From the NCBI GenBank assembly GCA_964035575.1, contig OZ037833.1, positions 2,170,001 through 2,234,000 of the forward strand: a stretch of 64,000 bases of DNA. Reading direction: 5' to 3'. The translations under genes were made by a program, and so were the position numbers. Position 1 is the first letter of the stretch; every line of letters starts with the position of its first letter. Source of the stretch: Rhynchopus sp. YZ270_cl-10 (taxonomy: Eukaryota > Euglenozoa > Diplonemea > Diplonemida > Diplonemidae). Under the pieces are notes generated by a model. The model was not told where the DNA came from. It saw nothing but the letters and a program-made list of their open reading frames with translations, and searched no databases. Shown here piece by piece: positions 1 through 9,965 of this stretch.

Positions 1-916
1 TTTCAAACGCACACATCAGCAAAATACATAAAACACTGTTCGTGGATCTTAAGGGTAATGGGAAAGGGGAATATTTTTGAGGAATAAAAAGGTGATGCAC
101 ACCAAAAATCAGGGAAGGGAGAGTGGGGGGAAAGGGGTAAAGAGTAAAATTCGTTCACACATAAACGATGTGGGAACTGTCGTTTGTCGTTTTTTTTTTT
201 TTTTTTGGCGAGACATAGAAACGTACACATTCATCACACGAAAAAAAGAAATGAAAAGTTGATAAGACCCTAAGCCTCTGCTTAGCCACCTTATAATGCA
301 CGTTTAAAAAAAAAACCCTCCTATGGGAGAGATTGTGAAAACGCGCTCACACCTCGACCTTTTGGTGAGGCGTGGCTCTGCAGTAGCGGTTCGTTCCCCC
401 AGAACCGCAGGTGTATTCAAAATGCATTGTTTCTACTTCCTCCTTTATCTCATGAGGTGACAAGAAGAAAAAAAACCTCTCAAAAAAAAATCAATAAAAG
501 CTGGGGGGGTAAAAAATGTAAAGCGAGGGAGGGACAAACGGATGTATAAAAAAAATTGCGGTTTTGTGTCGGGCATGTTGGGTGGGATAGGGTAGGAGGA
601 TTAAAATAAGCAAAAAGAGGGGGTGGCGCGGGGGGGGGGGTGAGGGAGGGAGAGACATCAGGAAAGACTGGGAAGAGGGGATGGTTGGAAAAAGCTATTT
701 TTTTTTGTCCGGTCTTTTATTCAGGATCTGAAATCTATGCACTCCACATCCCTACCTTGTATCGAATACGATCACCTTTTTTTTTGTCTTGAAATATTGA
801 AAATAAAAATCACAACACACCAAAATCACTCCAAAGCAATTTTCCTCCTAATCTAGCTCTCTTCAATGGAAAATTTCTGAACTTTTCTGGCCCAAAAAAA
901 AAAAAAAACAAAAAAT
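1..916. other. Intergenic, repeat-bearing, no gene seen
   Basis: No open frame here looks coding. The stretch has A and T homopolymers, a poly-G run near 631-640, and two dispersed repeat modules: the AAGCCTC...GCCACC hairpin module near 258-297 and the roughly 150-bp repeat at 318-471. It lies downstream (3') of the CCCH gene, so part of it is probably that gene's 3' UTR. Confidence 0.6.
318..471 (+). repeat. Dispersed ~150-bp repeat, copy 1
   Basis: It matches 24091-24240 along its length. Shared pieces include ACACCTCGACCT, GTGGCTCTGCAG, GGTTCGT and the end ATGAGGTGACAA followed by A-rich DNA. In both places a short AAGCC...CACC module lies 20-90 bp upstream, so the two modules may move together. 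GGTTCGT resembles a tRNA B box, but no complete tRNA fold is visible. Confidence 0.7.
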
Positions 917-2611
917 TTAGGCCTCCTGAATGTTTTCAGACCCACTGACACTAGACCCTTCAGAGGTAATCACATTGTCGGAAGGAGAGTGCTGGGAGAT
1001 CCAGCCCCGCTTCATGCTGCGCGGGGTGAGGGTGGTCTTCACTGGGATATGAGTGTCCTCTGGCACTGGGGAGCACCGCCCCTTGCTGCGGGTGGGGCTC
1101 AGGTCCATCGCCTCTTCACACACTCCTCCCTGCACCTTTTCGTCCCCACCCACACTCACATCCTCCGTGGGGCAGGACATCTGCGGAACCTTCAATGCAT
1201 CTTCGTAGTAGAACCTATCCACAACAGCTCCACCGTACGGGTCCATCCGGAACATAGAGCTTGTCACACTCGCCGCCCCCATTCCTCCTCCATTCAACGA
1301 CAGCACATCGCACGCCGGGGCAGGGTCCTCCAACCTAAAGCTCTCCCCCTGCTGCAGGAATTGAGGGTCCTGTTCAAGCTGGGATTGGAGAAGACCTCCG
1401 AGAGCATGGTTCTGGCATACTGGGGTGTCGGTGAGGGGGACGGGGGTGTCGAGCTCGCTGGGTTGGAAGCCTGCGAGGAGGAACATGCCGCCGGGGCTTT
1501 CGGGGACCAATGGGGAGTTGACGGGGGTGGAGAGCTGAGGTGCGTAGTCTACGTTGAGGTTTGCGACGTACGCCTTTGTGGCGGCAGCGGTGGTGTTGTA
1601 GGGGGACGTTGCGGCAGGTGCTGCAGGCACGGCGTCGGCAGTGGGGGAGGCGCTGCCGGGGGCAGCAGTGGTGGTGGTGGTGGTGGTGGCGGTGGGGGTA
1701 GTCGTCGCGGCAGCCTGGTCCTCCTGCAGCTTCTCCTCGCGTACCCGCTCGTTGCGCTCCTTGCGCTTCTTGTCCTTGCGCTTGGAGCGTGTGGTCACCT
1801 TCTTGTTCTCCCCATGCGCAAAGGTGCACCCATCCCCATAAGCACAGTGCCCCTTCTGCCAGTTCGTGCAGATCTTTGTAAACCGCTTTGCGAGGTTGAT
1901 AGAAGGGCTGACGTGGACGACACCGCTTGCAGGGGTCATGGTGGTGATGCTGGGCACAGTCAGGGCAGTCTGCGGGAGGACCTGGGGCTGGGGCTGGGGC
2001 TGCAGGAGCGTCTGTGGCTGCTGTTGTTGCTGCTGCTGCTGGATTTGCTGTTGCTGCTGCGGAACAAAAGTAGGAGCAGGGTTCTGCTGCACCTGGTTGA
2101 ACACCTGGTAGTTCTGCTGAGGCATCATCTGCTGCTGGTCGCACTCCTGATTTGATAATAAAAAATGGTTACGGGGCAGGCTTTGCGCTAAATCAAGAAT
2201 TCCTACCCTTTTTGGGGGCTTTTATTTCGTGCACGTTTTATCAGCGAAAGTATTTTTCATCTCCAGGTCTCTCTTTTTCAAAAAACAAGAGAGAGAGAGA
2301 GAGGTAAACCTAAGTCACCCTCTGGTAAGTTGTAAGTGATTTACGTATGTAGGATCAAATGAAGGTTGGGAGAAGAAAAATGAGTGAAATATGTGCCATT
2401 GTGGGGAGGAAAAGTGAGGTGATCCAGTCTCACGCCTTTTCACATATTTTCACTTGGTTTCGCACGTTTTCACGGTGTGAAAAAGTGTGGAAAAGTGTGC
2501 GCTGGATCACCTCAAAAAGACAAAAAAAAAGGGGGGAGAAAATACACATACCATCGGAAGCGTAACCATGGTCGGTGTGGTAGCAACGTGCATCATGTGT
2601 GTCTGCTGCAT
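917..2611 (-). CDS. CCCH-type zinc-finger protein, polyQ N-terminus
   Basis: Likely an RNA-binding post-transcriptional regulator of the tristetraprolin-like CCCH class. Proposed exons on the minus strand are 2611-2552 and 2146-917, giving 429 residues. Exon 1 (20 codons, ATG at 2611) ends ATG|GTATGT; the 405-nt intron ends TCAG at 2147; the join is phase 0 and rich in Q and M on both sides. If exon 1 is wrong, translation could start at the ATG pair at 2128. The protein has a Q-rich region (about residues 35-85), one finger C113-x7-C121-x5-C127-x3-H131 followed by a strongly basic stretch, then a long Ala/Thr/Pro-rich tail without a known domain. A single finger is usual for many euglenozoan ZC3H proteins. 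The finger is clear; RNA targets cannot be inferred. Confidence 0.8.
2147..2551 (-). other. Proposed intron of the CCCH gene
   Basis: The donor is GTATGT at 2551 and the acceptor ATCAG ends at 2147. The intron is 405 nt, T-rich on the coding strand, and holds an AACCTAAGTCACC module near 2305. Support comes from the phase-0 join and matching composition of the flanking coding segments; transcript evidence is lacking. Confidence 0.55.
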
Positions 2612-2964
2612 TGTGCTTTTTTTTCACGCTCTTTTTTTTAAAGTGTAAAAAGGGTTAGGGAAAATAGAAAGAAACGCGGTGTGTTGTGTTTAAAAATCTG
2701 AGTGGTGATGAATATTTTTTTTGTTTGCGATGCGTCAGAGTTTCTGCACTTCTTTTCGTCCGAATTTCGAACCCCGCAGAACCTCTCCTTTTTACCACAA
2801 AAATAATAACCCTCCCCCGACGTCTTTTCTTTACATAATCTCTCCCCCAAAAAAAAAAATGGGTTAAATTCTACTTAAAACAAAGAGAAAACCGTTGGGA
2901 GGGGAGGGGGGCATCCAGGTTATTGTACGAAAGCACATTTCATTGAAGACCCTCCACCCCCCCT
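2612..2964. other. Spacer between CCCH gene and glycosyltransferase gene
   Basis: A/T-rich spacer with no coding-like frame. It should contain the trans-splice acceptor of the CCCH gene (possibly the AG near 2636) and the 3' UTR of the glycosyltransferase gene. Confidence 0.5.
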
Positions 2965-5442
2965 TTATTGGGACTCAAACTCAACAAACCTACGTTCATG
3001 CAGTCTAAGCGCTTGGGAAACTATTTCCTTTAAATCCTTTTGTGGAATAGAGAACGACGGGCTATGCCAAGTGCCGCTTTGGGACGGTGGTGTGTACAGG
3101 TGTGTGTTCATGTAGACAACATTCGAGAGCAACGCCATCCTCTCAATGATCACCTGCTCATGATACGGCAGCCTCTGGGGTGAGATGTGCACCACCACAG
3201 AACGCTCACGCAGATACGCTATATGCAACAGACCTGCACCGTGCACACCAAAAAGCACATCCGTCCTCTGCATCAACCGAACCTGCTCACTAAACGACAG
3301 CCCTTCACAACATGGCACCACACTCTCCCCCATATTCGCTTCTTTTATCACACCCACCAAATCTCCACTATTCGATAATACTCGTTGTCCCTTTTTTCGG
3401 TCTAACCATACAATCACCTTAGCATTCTCCGCTTCTGTAGGGAGCTGTAACGGAATATTGTACCATGTGTACACAGACTGTCTCCAGAGACGCAGAATCT
3501 GTTTGTTTGCATAGATGTGAACATCATTCCAGTGTGCGGAGAACTGTCGTCGAGGTCTGCCCCAGACAGCGGAGGGGACGCAGAGCGGGCCTTTTGGGGA
3601 GACCTTTGCTTGGAAGGCGGGCCAAAAATCGCAGAAATCAAACATTTTATTGCACATCTCCTGGAATACCGGAAGCGCTGCATTGCTTCTATGAGTGTCC
3701 AACAATATAAGCATCTTTGGCCCCTTCTCCATCTCCGTTAACGTCAAAAACAAAGGCCACAAATTGTCATTATGCGTATGATATACATTATCGCGTACCC
3801 ACGGATAATGAAAGAACACAGTAGTCCCCACCGGCAGCGTTCTCCCGCACTCCTCATACTGCAATTCTTCATCATGAAAAACTGTCCCCGCCGGGTGATA
3901 ATGATCATCATTTTCTGAATAATGACCAAAATTTGGGGTCTCCCCAATCAACATCCCAGTTTTCTTGTTTTTCATCCCTTTATACCCGGTCATATGGAGA
4001 AACGAAAGCTTTGGGTCCGTCGGACCGTTGACGAGAGGTGCAAAGAGGTCGGATGTGTTGTACAAATGCAGGTGTAGGGTGGTGCCTTTGAGCATGGTTG
4101 GACCGAAGGCGAAATGATCTGGGTCATATTTTGTACGTCGAAGCAGCCATTTTACTGTTGTATACCCAGGGGGGTCGTGGGGGTCTATGGCAGGAGAGGC
4201 AGGGGGTACGGCAGGAAGTGGTGCATCGCATAAATTGGTGTAGACCAGCATCACCTCTGCGTGTAGTTCTTCGACCTCTCGTTTTGGAAGGGCAAATGGC
4301 TTGGAAGGGTGATACGACGTGCTGGTACGTTGCTCGCTGTCGGCATAGCTTTTGTGGTTCACGATACGCACATTTTGCTTCAAATACAACACCTGTTCGA
4401 CTGCATTTTGCATATGGTTGGTCACTCCTGGTGGAGAAAGAAGGATTATCACTGCTTTCGGACTTGACAACAAGGCTGCAAGGAATGCGCTATCACTGTA
4501 CAACGCTATCACACCTCTGGCTTTGCCAATCGTTGCAGCCACTTCTGCGATATCGTCTGTAGGGTTTATGGTATCGACGTCAACGCCACTTTCAGAAAAC
4601 TTTGCGATAACGTCTTTTTCCCATTCCTGCGCAGCATGACGGAGATACACCAGATTTGCATTGTTCTCCGAACCATCCTGCAAAAACGCAAAGCTCTCTT
4701 CACTCTGATGCCTCAACAAAGCATCTGGTCTGGTCGGGTTTAACACCATTCTTGTCTTATTATAGCAAGGTACAATCAAATTAGACGAATGAACTCCACG
4801 TGAAAATCCAATCTGTTTGGACATTAGGACCGAAAGAAGGGGTTTGCGTATCACTCCGCTATCTGCTTTCCCGGCAGTGGCATATCCAAAAACACATTTT
4901 TTGTGTCCATGCTCACGGCAAATCTCTTGAAGTAATAGAAAGTAGTGCACCCCTTCTTGCAATGCACCAAAGTTATTCCCTTTTTGCAACTCAGTTTCAA
5001 CGGCCGATTCGACAGTGCAAAGGCAAGATTCTTTGCATCGTATGTCCTCTGTATGTCCAAGAAGGATAATCGCATCGACAGAAACCCCTGAGCTAGGTTG
5101 AACCTTTGTATGTGAAACGCTTTTGTTGTGTTTCTTCAAAAGCGCGTTCATCCCTAATTTATTTACTCCTTCAACTGCAAAGGCAAAATTCTCAGTCAAA
5201 GTGAACATATTTTCCGGTGCAGACACAACAAGATCTACCCCTTCCATAAACAGCAATGAAGGAGAAGGAGGAGAAGAAGAAGAAGGGCCTGGAGAAGGAG
5301 AGGAGAGGGGGTAAGGCCGGGTAGGCTTTGTCTGATGGAACTCACGGCGCGTCTGGAGGGAGAGGTGGCTGGCAGTCAGTGCGGTGAAGGCAATTAGAAG
5401 CAAGATCGCAATCACAGCGAAGGGTACTCTCCCACGAAACAT
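2965..5442 (-). CDS. GT61-family glycosyltransferase, type II membrane protein
   Basis: Predicted Golgi/ER glycosyltransferase of the DUF563 (GT61) class, 825 residues. The ATG at 5442 is chosen because a signal-anchor follows at once (FAVIAILLLIAFTALTA, about residues 8-24); codons upstream in the frame are low-complexity F/S/L. A Pro/Ser stem follows. The C-terminal half (about 470-825) carries the family hallmark GVHGAGLLH at 732-740 and the preceding VWLDRKKGQRVLSN. Residues about 90-430 seem to hold a second, degenerate GT61-like unit: ARGVIALYSDSAFLAALL aligns with the catalytic segment but lacks HGAG. The donor and acceptor sugars cannot be told. A pyrimidine-rich stretch ending CACAG at 5544 could be the trans-splice acceptor, about 100 nt upstream. 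Confidence 0.82.
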   Translation of the reverse strand: MFRGRVPFAVIAILLLIAFTALTASHLSLQTRREFHQTKPTRPYPLSSPSPGPSSSSPPSPSLLFMEGVDLVVSAPENMFTLTENFAFAVEGVNKLGMNALLKKHNKSVSHTKVQPSSGVSVDAIILLGHTEDIRCKESCLCTVESAVETELQKGNNFGALQEGVHYFLLLQEICREHGHKKCVFGYATAGKADSGVIRKPLLSVLMSKQIGFSRGVHSSNLIVPCYNKTRMVLNPTRPDALLRHQSEESFAFLQDGSENNANLVYLRHAAQEWEKDVIAKFSESGVDVDTINPTDDIAEVAATIGKARGVIALYSDSAFLAALLSSPKAVIILLSPPGVTNHMQNAVEQVLYLKQNVRIVNHKSYADSEQRTSTSYHPSKPFALPKREVEELHAEVMLVYTNLCDAPLPAVPPASPAIDPHDPPGYTTVKWLLRRTKYDPDHFAFGPTMLKGTTLHLHLYNTSDLFAPLVNGPTDPKLSFLHMTGYKGMKNKKTGMLIGETPNFGHYSENDDHYHPAGTVFHDEELQYEECGRTLPVGTTVFFHYPWVRDNVYHTHNDNLWPLFLTLTEMEKGPKMLILLDTHRSNAALPVFQEMCNKMFDFCDFWPAFQAKVSPKGPLCVPSAVWGRPRRQFSAHWNDVHIYANKQILRLWRQSVYTWYNIPLQLPTEAENAKVIVWLDRKKGQRVLSNSGDLVGVIKEANMGESVVPCCEGLSFSEQVRLMQRTDVLFGVHGAGLLHIAYLRERSVVVHISPQRLPYHEQVIIERMALLSNVVYMNTHLYTPPSQSGTWHSPSFSIPQKDLKEIVSQALRLHERRFVEFESQ

Positions 5443-5543
5443 ATTTTGTGTATTTCCCGTTTTTTTTTGGGGATCCGGGAAGAAAAGAAGGGATGAGAGG
5501 GGAGAAAAGTACAAAAAAAACCTCACATTATTCTTCCCAAAGT

Positions 5544-5565
5544 CTGTGGTTGTAAAGGGTGAAAG
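5544..5565 (-). promoter_or_regulatory. Candidate trans-splice acceptor, GT61 gene
   Basis: On the minus strand the tract CTTTCACCCTTTACAACCACAG ends with AG at 5545-5544. It lies about 100 nt before the ATG at 5442 and no upstream exon is evident. Assignment as a spliced-leader acceptor is inferred. Confidence 0.35.
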
Positions 5566-6326
5566 GGTGAATATCAGGAACTCTGGACTCTGAACCTCGC
5601 ATCTTTCAAGCGAATTTGAAAGCATTCAGACAACTCAAGAGTTGACTGCGGGTTCATGGAAAGAAATTATTTCATATACATTGGTTCATGGAAAGCAAGA
5701 AAGTTTATAATATAAGCCTCTCGTGTACTTAGTCTGATTAGATTACTTAATGTTTTGAACATTGGTTATTCATCAATCTCGTGTACTCTCGTGTACTTAG
5801 TCACCTTGACCACAATCGGTATCCCATATCATCAGCTGTACCGCCTAATGGACAGAGAATTACGATGAAATGTTTTGGTTATAGACAACATAACATCGCC
5901 AGTTTTTTTTAATGAGAGTTGCTATTTTTAGGTCGTTATGATGAAAATGAAATGGGGGGGAAATGGTGTACTTTTTTTTTTGAAGAAATTTGAAAGACAT
6001 GAATGAGTAGAGGGTGAGGTGGGCTACTGATTTTCCAAATACTAAACTGTGCAGAAAAAAAGAAAAATACACACCGGACAAAAAAAAAAAAAGAAAAGGA
6101 AAAAGAAAGACAACACACAGAGTACGCAGTGCGGAATAGGTATTCTAAAACCCAAGGGTGGAGACAATATTTTGTTCTTAGAAAACATAAAATATGGTGT
6201 GTCACCTTGAATTAAGGGTAATGAACACCAAGGAAAAGTTGATGAAAATACCTTGCTTGCGTGCATATCTTAAATAAAATCCACCGGCTGTGAATTAGCG
6301 ATACGCCCAGGGGAGGAGCTTGGGGG

Positions 6327-6988
6327 TTAAATCGGGTCAGATTGACCCGATTTCCTTCGGCCCCATGGAAAAAAACGGGTCAGGGCAAAAAAAAAAAAAA
6401 AAAACTATAGATTTTTGAGGGGAAAATCCAAAAAATACTCAAAAAGTACTCTACTTGTCGCATGAGGGGGTCTGAGAAGGATGAGGAACTACTATGTGAC
6501 CCCACCGCGACGAGCACGAAGCTCAATGAAGGCAGAATGCCCTCAAACGCGCGCTCCACCCCGATCAAACCCGAACCCAAGAGGGATGCCGAACTCGATC
6601 TAGCCGTTGGTTACTGGCGCGAGCTGACGATCCAGATATTGGATCAACTCGCTGGGTGACACACCAAAAGAGGGGCTCAGACAGTGACAAGTGTTGCCGG
6701 GGATACGGAACGCCCTCCGACGTTTGCTCGAAGGGTACACCTGCCCAGAGAGAGTACCTGAACTGGCGAGGGCCTATACACACATTGCACACCTCCATTG
6801 CGCAACCCTACCTTGATGACCTCATCGCCAGTGTCAAGGGCAACATGCATTCCGCGGGGGTGGTGCAACACTTGTGTATCATCAACGTGTACCATTTTGT
6901 GAAACGCGCCTTCTCATTCTGCATGTGTTTGTCTTCACAAGAGCTTTTCCGCCGAAGGCGGAAAAGCTCGGGACCTGACCCGATTTAA
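6327..6988. mobile_element. 662-bp DNA-transposon-like element with TTAA ends
   Basis: The left end TTAAATCGGGTCAG (6327-6340) is the exact reverse complement of the right end CTGACCCGATTTAA (6975-6988). Read as a TTAA target duplication, the inverted repeats are ATCGGGTCAG, a layout used by piggyBac-type elements. Extra TGACCCGATTT copies lie at 6342-6353 and 6996-7006. The interior is more GC-rich than its surroundings and keeps short plus-strand open frames (6462-6659 and 6656-6988). These look like a decayed coding region with no transposase motif recognised. Probably a non-autonomous or dead copy. Confidence 0.55.
6941..6969. repeat. Perfect 13-bp-stem hairpin with GAA loop
   Basis: GAGCTTTTCCGCC-GAA-GGCGGAAAAGCTC is a perfect inverted repeat just inside the right end of the TTAA element. 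Similar three-base-loop palindromes recur at 19.6-21.9 kb. Confidence 0.85.
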
Positions 6989-7080
6989 CAGAATTTGACC
7001 CGATTTTGCCCCAAACCCATATTCCAAGCTCCTGCCCTGGATACGCCTGAACGCAAAAAAAAAAAAAAAAAGACGTTTTT

Positions 7081-7114
7081 TTTTGAAAACTTGGTTGTAT
7101 TAGTGTACACACCC
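7081..7114 (+). repeat. Dispersed short repeat (AAAACTTGGTTGTAT), copy 1
   Basis: Begins TTGAAAACTTGGTTGTAT and continues with one mismatch into AGTGTACACAC. A second copy is at 50157-50190. Both follow T or A homopolymers. Confidence 0.6.
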
Positions 7115-7133
7115 GAGGATGAACTCCACTAGT

Positions 7134-7655
7134 TTTCAACTTACCTTCCTTCACCCCCCTGTAAGGGCAACCGTAGGTGAAGTAAGGTATAGTATTGAAA
7201 TCGATGTGGGGGGGGAGTAAAGGGTCAATTTTACAAAACCAGATTTTGAGGAAAATTTTAGCCGAAAATGGGCCCCACGTATAAGGAACCGGGCTCATAT
7301 TTCTCAAAATTTAAGTGGTCAAAAAATTGTCCAATTTTTGAGATTGACCCCACCACTGCACGGGCGGAGCCCAAAAATGCAAATAAGGACTCTTTTTCAA
7401 CTTACCTTCCTTCACCCCCCTGTAAGGGCAACCGTAGGTGAAGTAAGGTATAGTATTGAAATCGATGTGGGGGGGGAGTAAAGGGTCAATTTTACAAAAC
7501 CAGATTTTGAGGAAAATTTTAGCCGAAAATGGGCCCCACGTATAAGGAACCGGGCTCATATTTCTCAAAATTTAAGTGGTCAAAAAATTGTCCAATTTTT
7601 GAGATTGACCCCACCACTGCACGGGCGGAGCCCAAAAATGCAAATAAGGACTCTT
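7134..7655. repeat. Tandem direct duplication, 2 x 261 bp
   Basis: Two essentially identical copies meet near 7395. The unit begins TTTTCAACTTACCTTCC and ends near AAGGACTCTTTTT. Both copies share a poly-G stretch and the same short minus-strand open frame, which has no coding signature. The near identity indicates a very recent duplication, or an assembly artefact. Confidence 0.9.
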
Positions 7656-8821
7656 TTTAATTTGTTCTCTTGAAATGTGTAATTTCATGTTTTCGCGAAA
7701 AATATAACAACTGATCCTACAAGGGTTGAAGGAAGGTGGTTGAAAACAACAATAACAACACGGACAAGTAATTGCTAAGAAAAAAGCGGGTGTGCTGTGG
7801 AAAACTCCGCGCGATTTTCGAAACCACCGTAGCATCCTGGCGATTTGCTGGTGTGATCGATGTGTTGTAGTCTGTGCATTCTGTGTTCCTTCCGCACTGC
7901 TCCAACGGCGACTACAATGTCGGGAGCCTGTGGACAAAAACGAGCTGGACCACGCCGAGCCTGCCGAGCGGGCGTCCAACAACGCTATCGAGCAGATGGT
8001 GCTGGACGAAGAGGACAGCCCCCCCTTCTTGAACGTTTCAGATGCTGGCGTCCCAGTGGGTCTGGCAGTGTACGAAGAGCGTTAGCATACCTGCAGAAGA
8101 GCAGAATGCTGGGCTTATTGTAGATTATTTCTACAGGATGGAGTTCCACATCACACCCCGTTTTTTTTTCCGATAGCAATTACTTGTTTTTCTTTTTCCA
8201 AAAGAAAACTGATATATTGGAAATCAGACAAGGATAACGAGCGCATCCTCAACAGATCCACATCTGTGAACATCCTCTACCTTCGGCTTTGTCGTATTTA
8301 CCTTTCTCTCGACACATTTTTTAAAACACCAAGGTGAGGTGGAAAAAGGGTGACAAGAGCAATCGCGCTCGGTTTCGTTTGCATACAACCAATAGGCAAG
8401 AGAGTAGGACTGTTCCAACAACAACTGCAACAAGCTTTTGTCCATTTTTATGGACCAAATTGAAAAATCCCACACAAAAAAAAAAAAAACCAAAAAATCC
8501 CAAATATCACAAAAAGGGTTGAAAGAAACATGCATTTTTTAACGCTGTGTTTTATTTGCGGTGGTAGTGTTGGGTAATAATCAGCGTAACCACCACAGAA
8601 CAACGTCCAAAAAAAAATGGTATGGATTGGGAACAAATGACGGAGGGCGAGACTAAACCGTAAGGCAGTCAGGGGAATGTGAGGGTGTGGGGGGGGGGGG
8701 GGGGGGGGAGGGAAATAAACTCATGGGGGGCCTTGTGACTGCCACGCCGACGGGGAATGACAGACACGTAGAGGACGTTTTGACTACCTCTGGGTTGGTG
8801 TAAAGAAGAGAAAAAAAGGGG

Positions 8822-8868
8822 TAGTTGAAACGTGCTAAAACGCATCTCAGTCAAGCTCATGCAAAGGG
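8822..8868 (+). repeat. Mini-repeat module (GTTGAAACGTNCTAAAACGC)
   Basis: One of a short family also present at 16892-16938 and 50969-51021 (inside an intron), with a partial copy at 9609-9634. The shared core is TTGAAA(A)CGT, CTAAAAC(G/A)CA, CTC, then ATGCAA and an A run. All copies read on the plus strand. Confidence 0.55.
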
Positions 8869-9154
8869 TGGGAGGGTGAGTGATCCGTACCGTAGGAGAA
8901 CGGAGACGGTTCACAGCCGAAGGCTGAAACTCTGGTATTCTTTGCAGCACGGCATGTGTTGAGTGACCACCTAGAAATAGTAGGATCGGTAGGTAAAGTT
9001 GTTTCGTGCATTGCACAAAAAAAAAAACCCCCCCAAATGCATATCACTGCAGGTCTGTCTCTATGCGTCTTTCAACGCAAAGGGGGACCATCATATTGAC
9101 ACTTTGGCACACAAAAAAAAAAAAAAAAGAAAACAAGGAAAAGTGAAAGTGCGG

Positions 9155-9192
9155 TGAAACGCCTCACCGTTCTTCGGCGGACGCAGACACTA
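9155..9192 (+). repeat. Mini-repeat module (GCCTCACCG...GGACGCAGGCACTGA)
   Basis: Related copies occur at 14188-14231, 15257-15300, 16841-16883, 18526-18569, 23936-23969, 31103-31145 and 32504-32547. They share AAACGCCTC, a small variable loop, GGACGCAGGCACTGA and often a following A-rich run. The core can fold as GCCT...AGGC. All copies are on the strand opposite to the genes. Confidence 0.6.
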
Positions 9193-9360
9193 AACAAAAA
9201 AAAACACACACAGAAAATATTTGAAAGTACAAATACCTGATCTGCTACTTACAGGGTGCCATTACCATCGTTGATAGAGCACAGGTCTTGATGTAAGATG
9301 TTTGACCCACAGCCAACGCCTTCTTGAAAGAAAGTTGACATACAACAGCCCGCTCATGAC

Positions 9361-9413
9361 AGTGTACCTTGGTACATGACCGGGTGTACCTGGGTGGACC
9401 CAAACCATATAGT
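9361..9413 (+). repeat. Dispersed ~50-bp repeat (AGTGTACCTTGGT...GTGGAC), copy 1
   Basis: Matches 34939-34992: AGTGTACCTT(T)GGT, then CGACAGGGTGT-like sequence, GGGTGGAC, CCAA and CCAT. No fold or function is recognised. Confidence 0.55.
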
Positions 9414-9965
9414 CCTACATCCAGTTCTGACACCCCCAGAGACTATCGAACCCTGAGCGTTATTTTTCAGAAAACAGAGATCCTTGGAAGGGAAAATAAT
9501 AGCGCTAAAGATACCACGTAATAACTCTAAAAGGCTAACCAACACAACAGGGGTGTTTCTGCGTGGTATATCCTTTTGATTAGGGCATCGCAAAAAGAAA
9601 AACAAAATAGTTCTAAAACGCATTTCAGTCTAGAAAAAATAACAATATAAATGGTCAAAATGGCAAATCGTTAATGTCCCGTTTCCTTTCTTAGACCAGA
9701 CAGCTTGAGATGTTAGCTACGAAAGACCATCAACCTAGACTGCCTAATTTGCAAAAAATCCACTCACTGAAGTGTGAACACTAAAAAAAAAAAATAATAA
9801 CAATGCCAAAAATACACCTCAATCCTTAGTCAACCATACGACGCAAAGAATATCCTTTTTTTTTTTTTTTTTTTTTTGAAATTTTGCGAACACAACGAAT
9901 TCCTTTACAACGCTTTTTATTTTTCTTTTTGGGTTCCGCTTTCAGGCACACAATATAGTTACTCT

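Larger units (their letters stand above)
5566..9965. other. Repeat-rich intergenic region
   Basis: About 4.4 kb without a convincing gene. It contains GGTTCATGGAAAG repeated at 5654 and 5684, a TIR element (6327-6988), a 261-bp tandem duplication (7134-7655), a GC-rich plus-strand open frame of 97 codons (7792-8085) with no recognised product, poly-G near 8690-8709, and mini-repeat modules near 8822, 9155, 9361 and 9609. Confidence 0.55.

Noticed and set aside
989-2155. 388-codon plus-strand frame opposite the CCCH gene
   Set aside because: Shadow of the polyQ and Ala/Thr repeats (poly-Leu, poly-Gly products). The zinc finger is clear on the minus strand.
2651-2660. Telomere-like AGGGTTAGGG
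   Set aside because: Fewer than two full units; expected by chance.
9240-9310. tRNA-like stretch (GTTGATAGAGCACAGG)
   Set aside because: It resembles a D-arm but no acceptor stem, anticodon arm or T-arm at tRNA spacing can be drawn.
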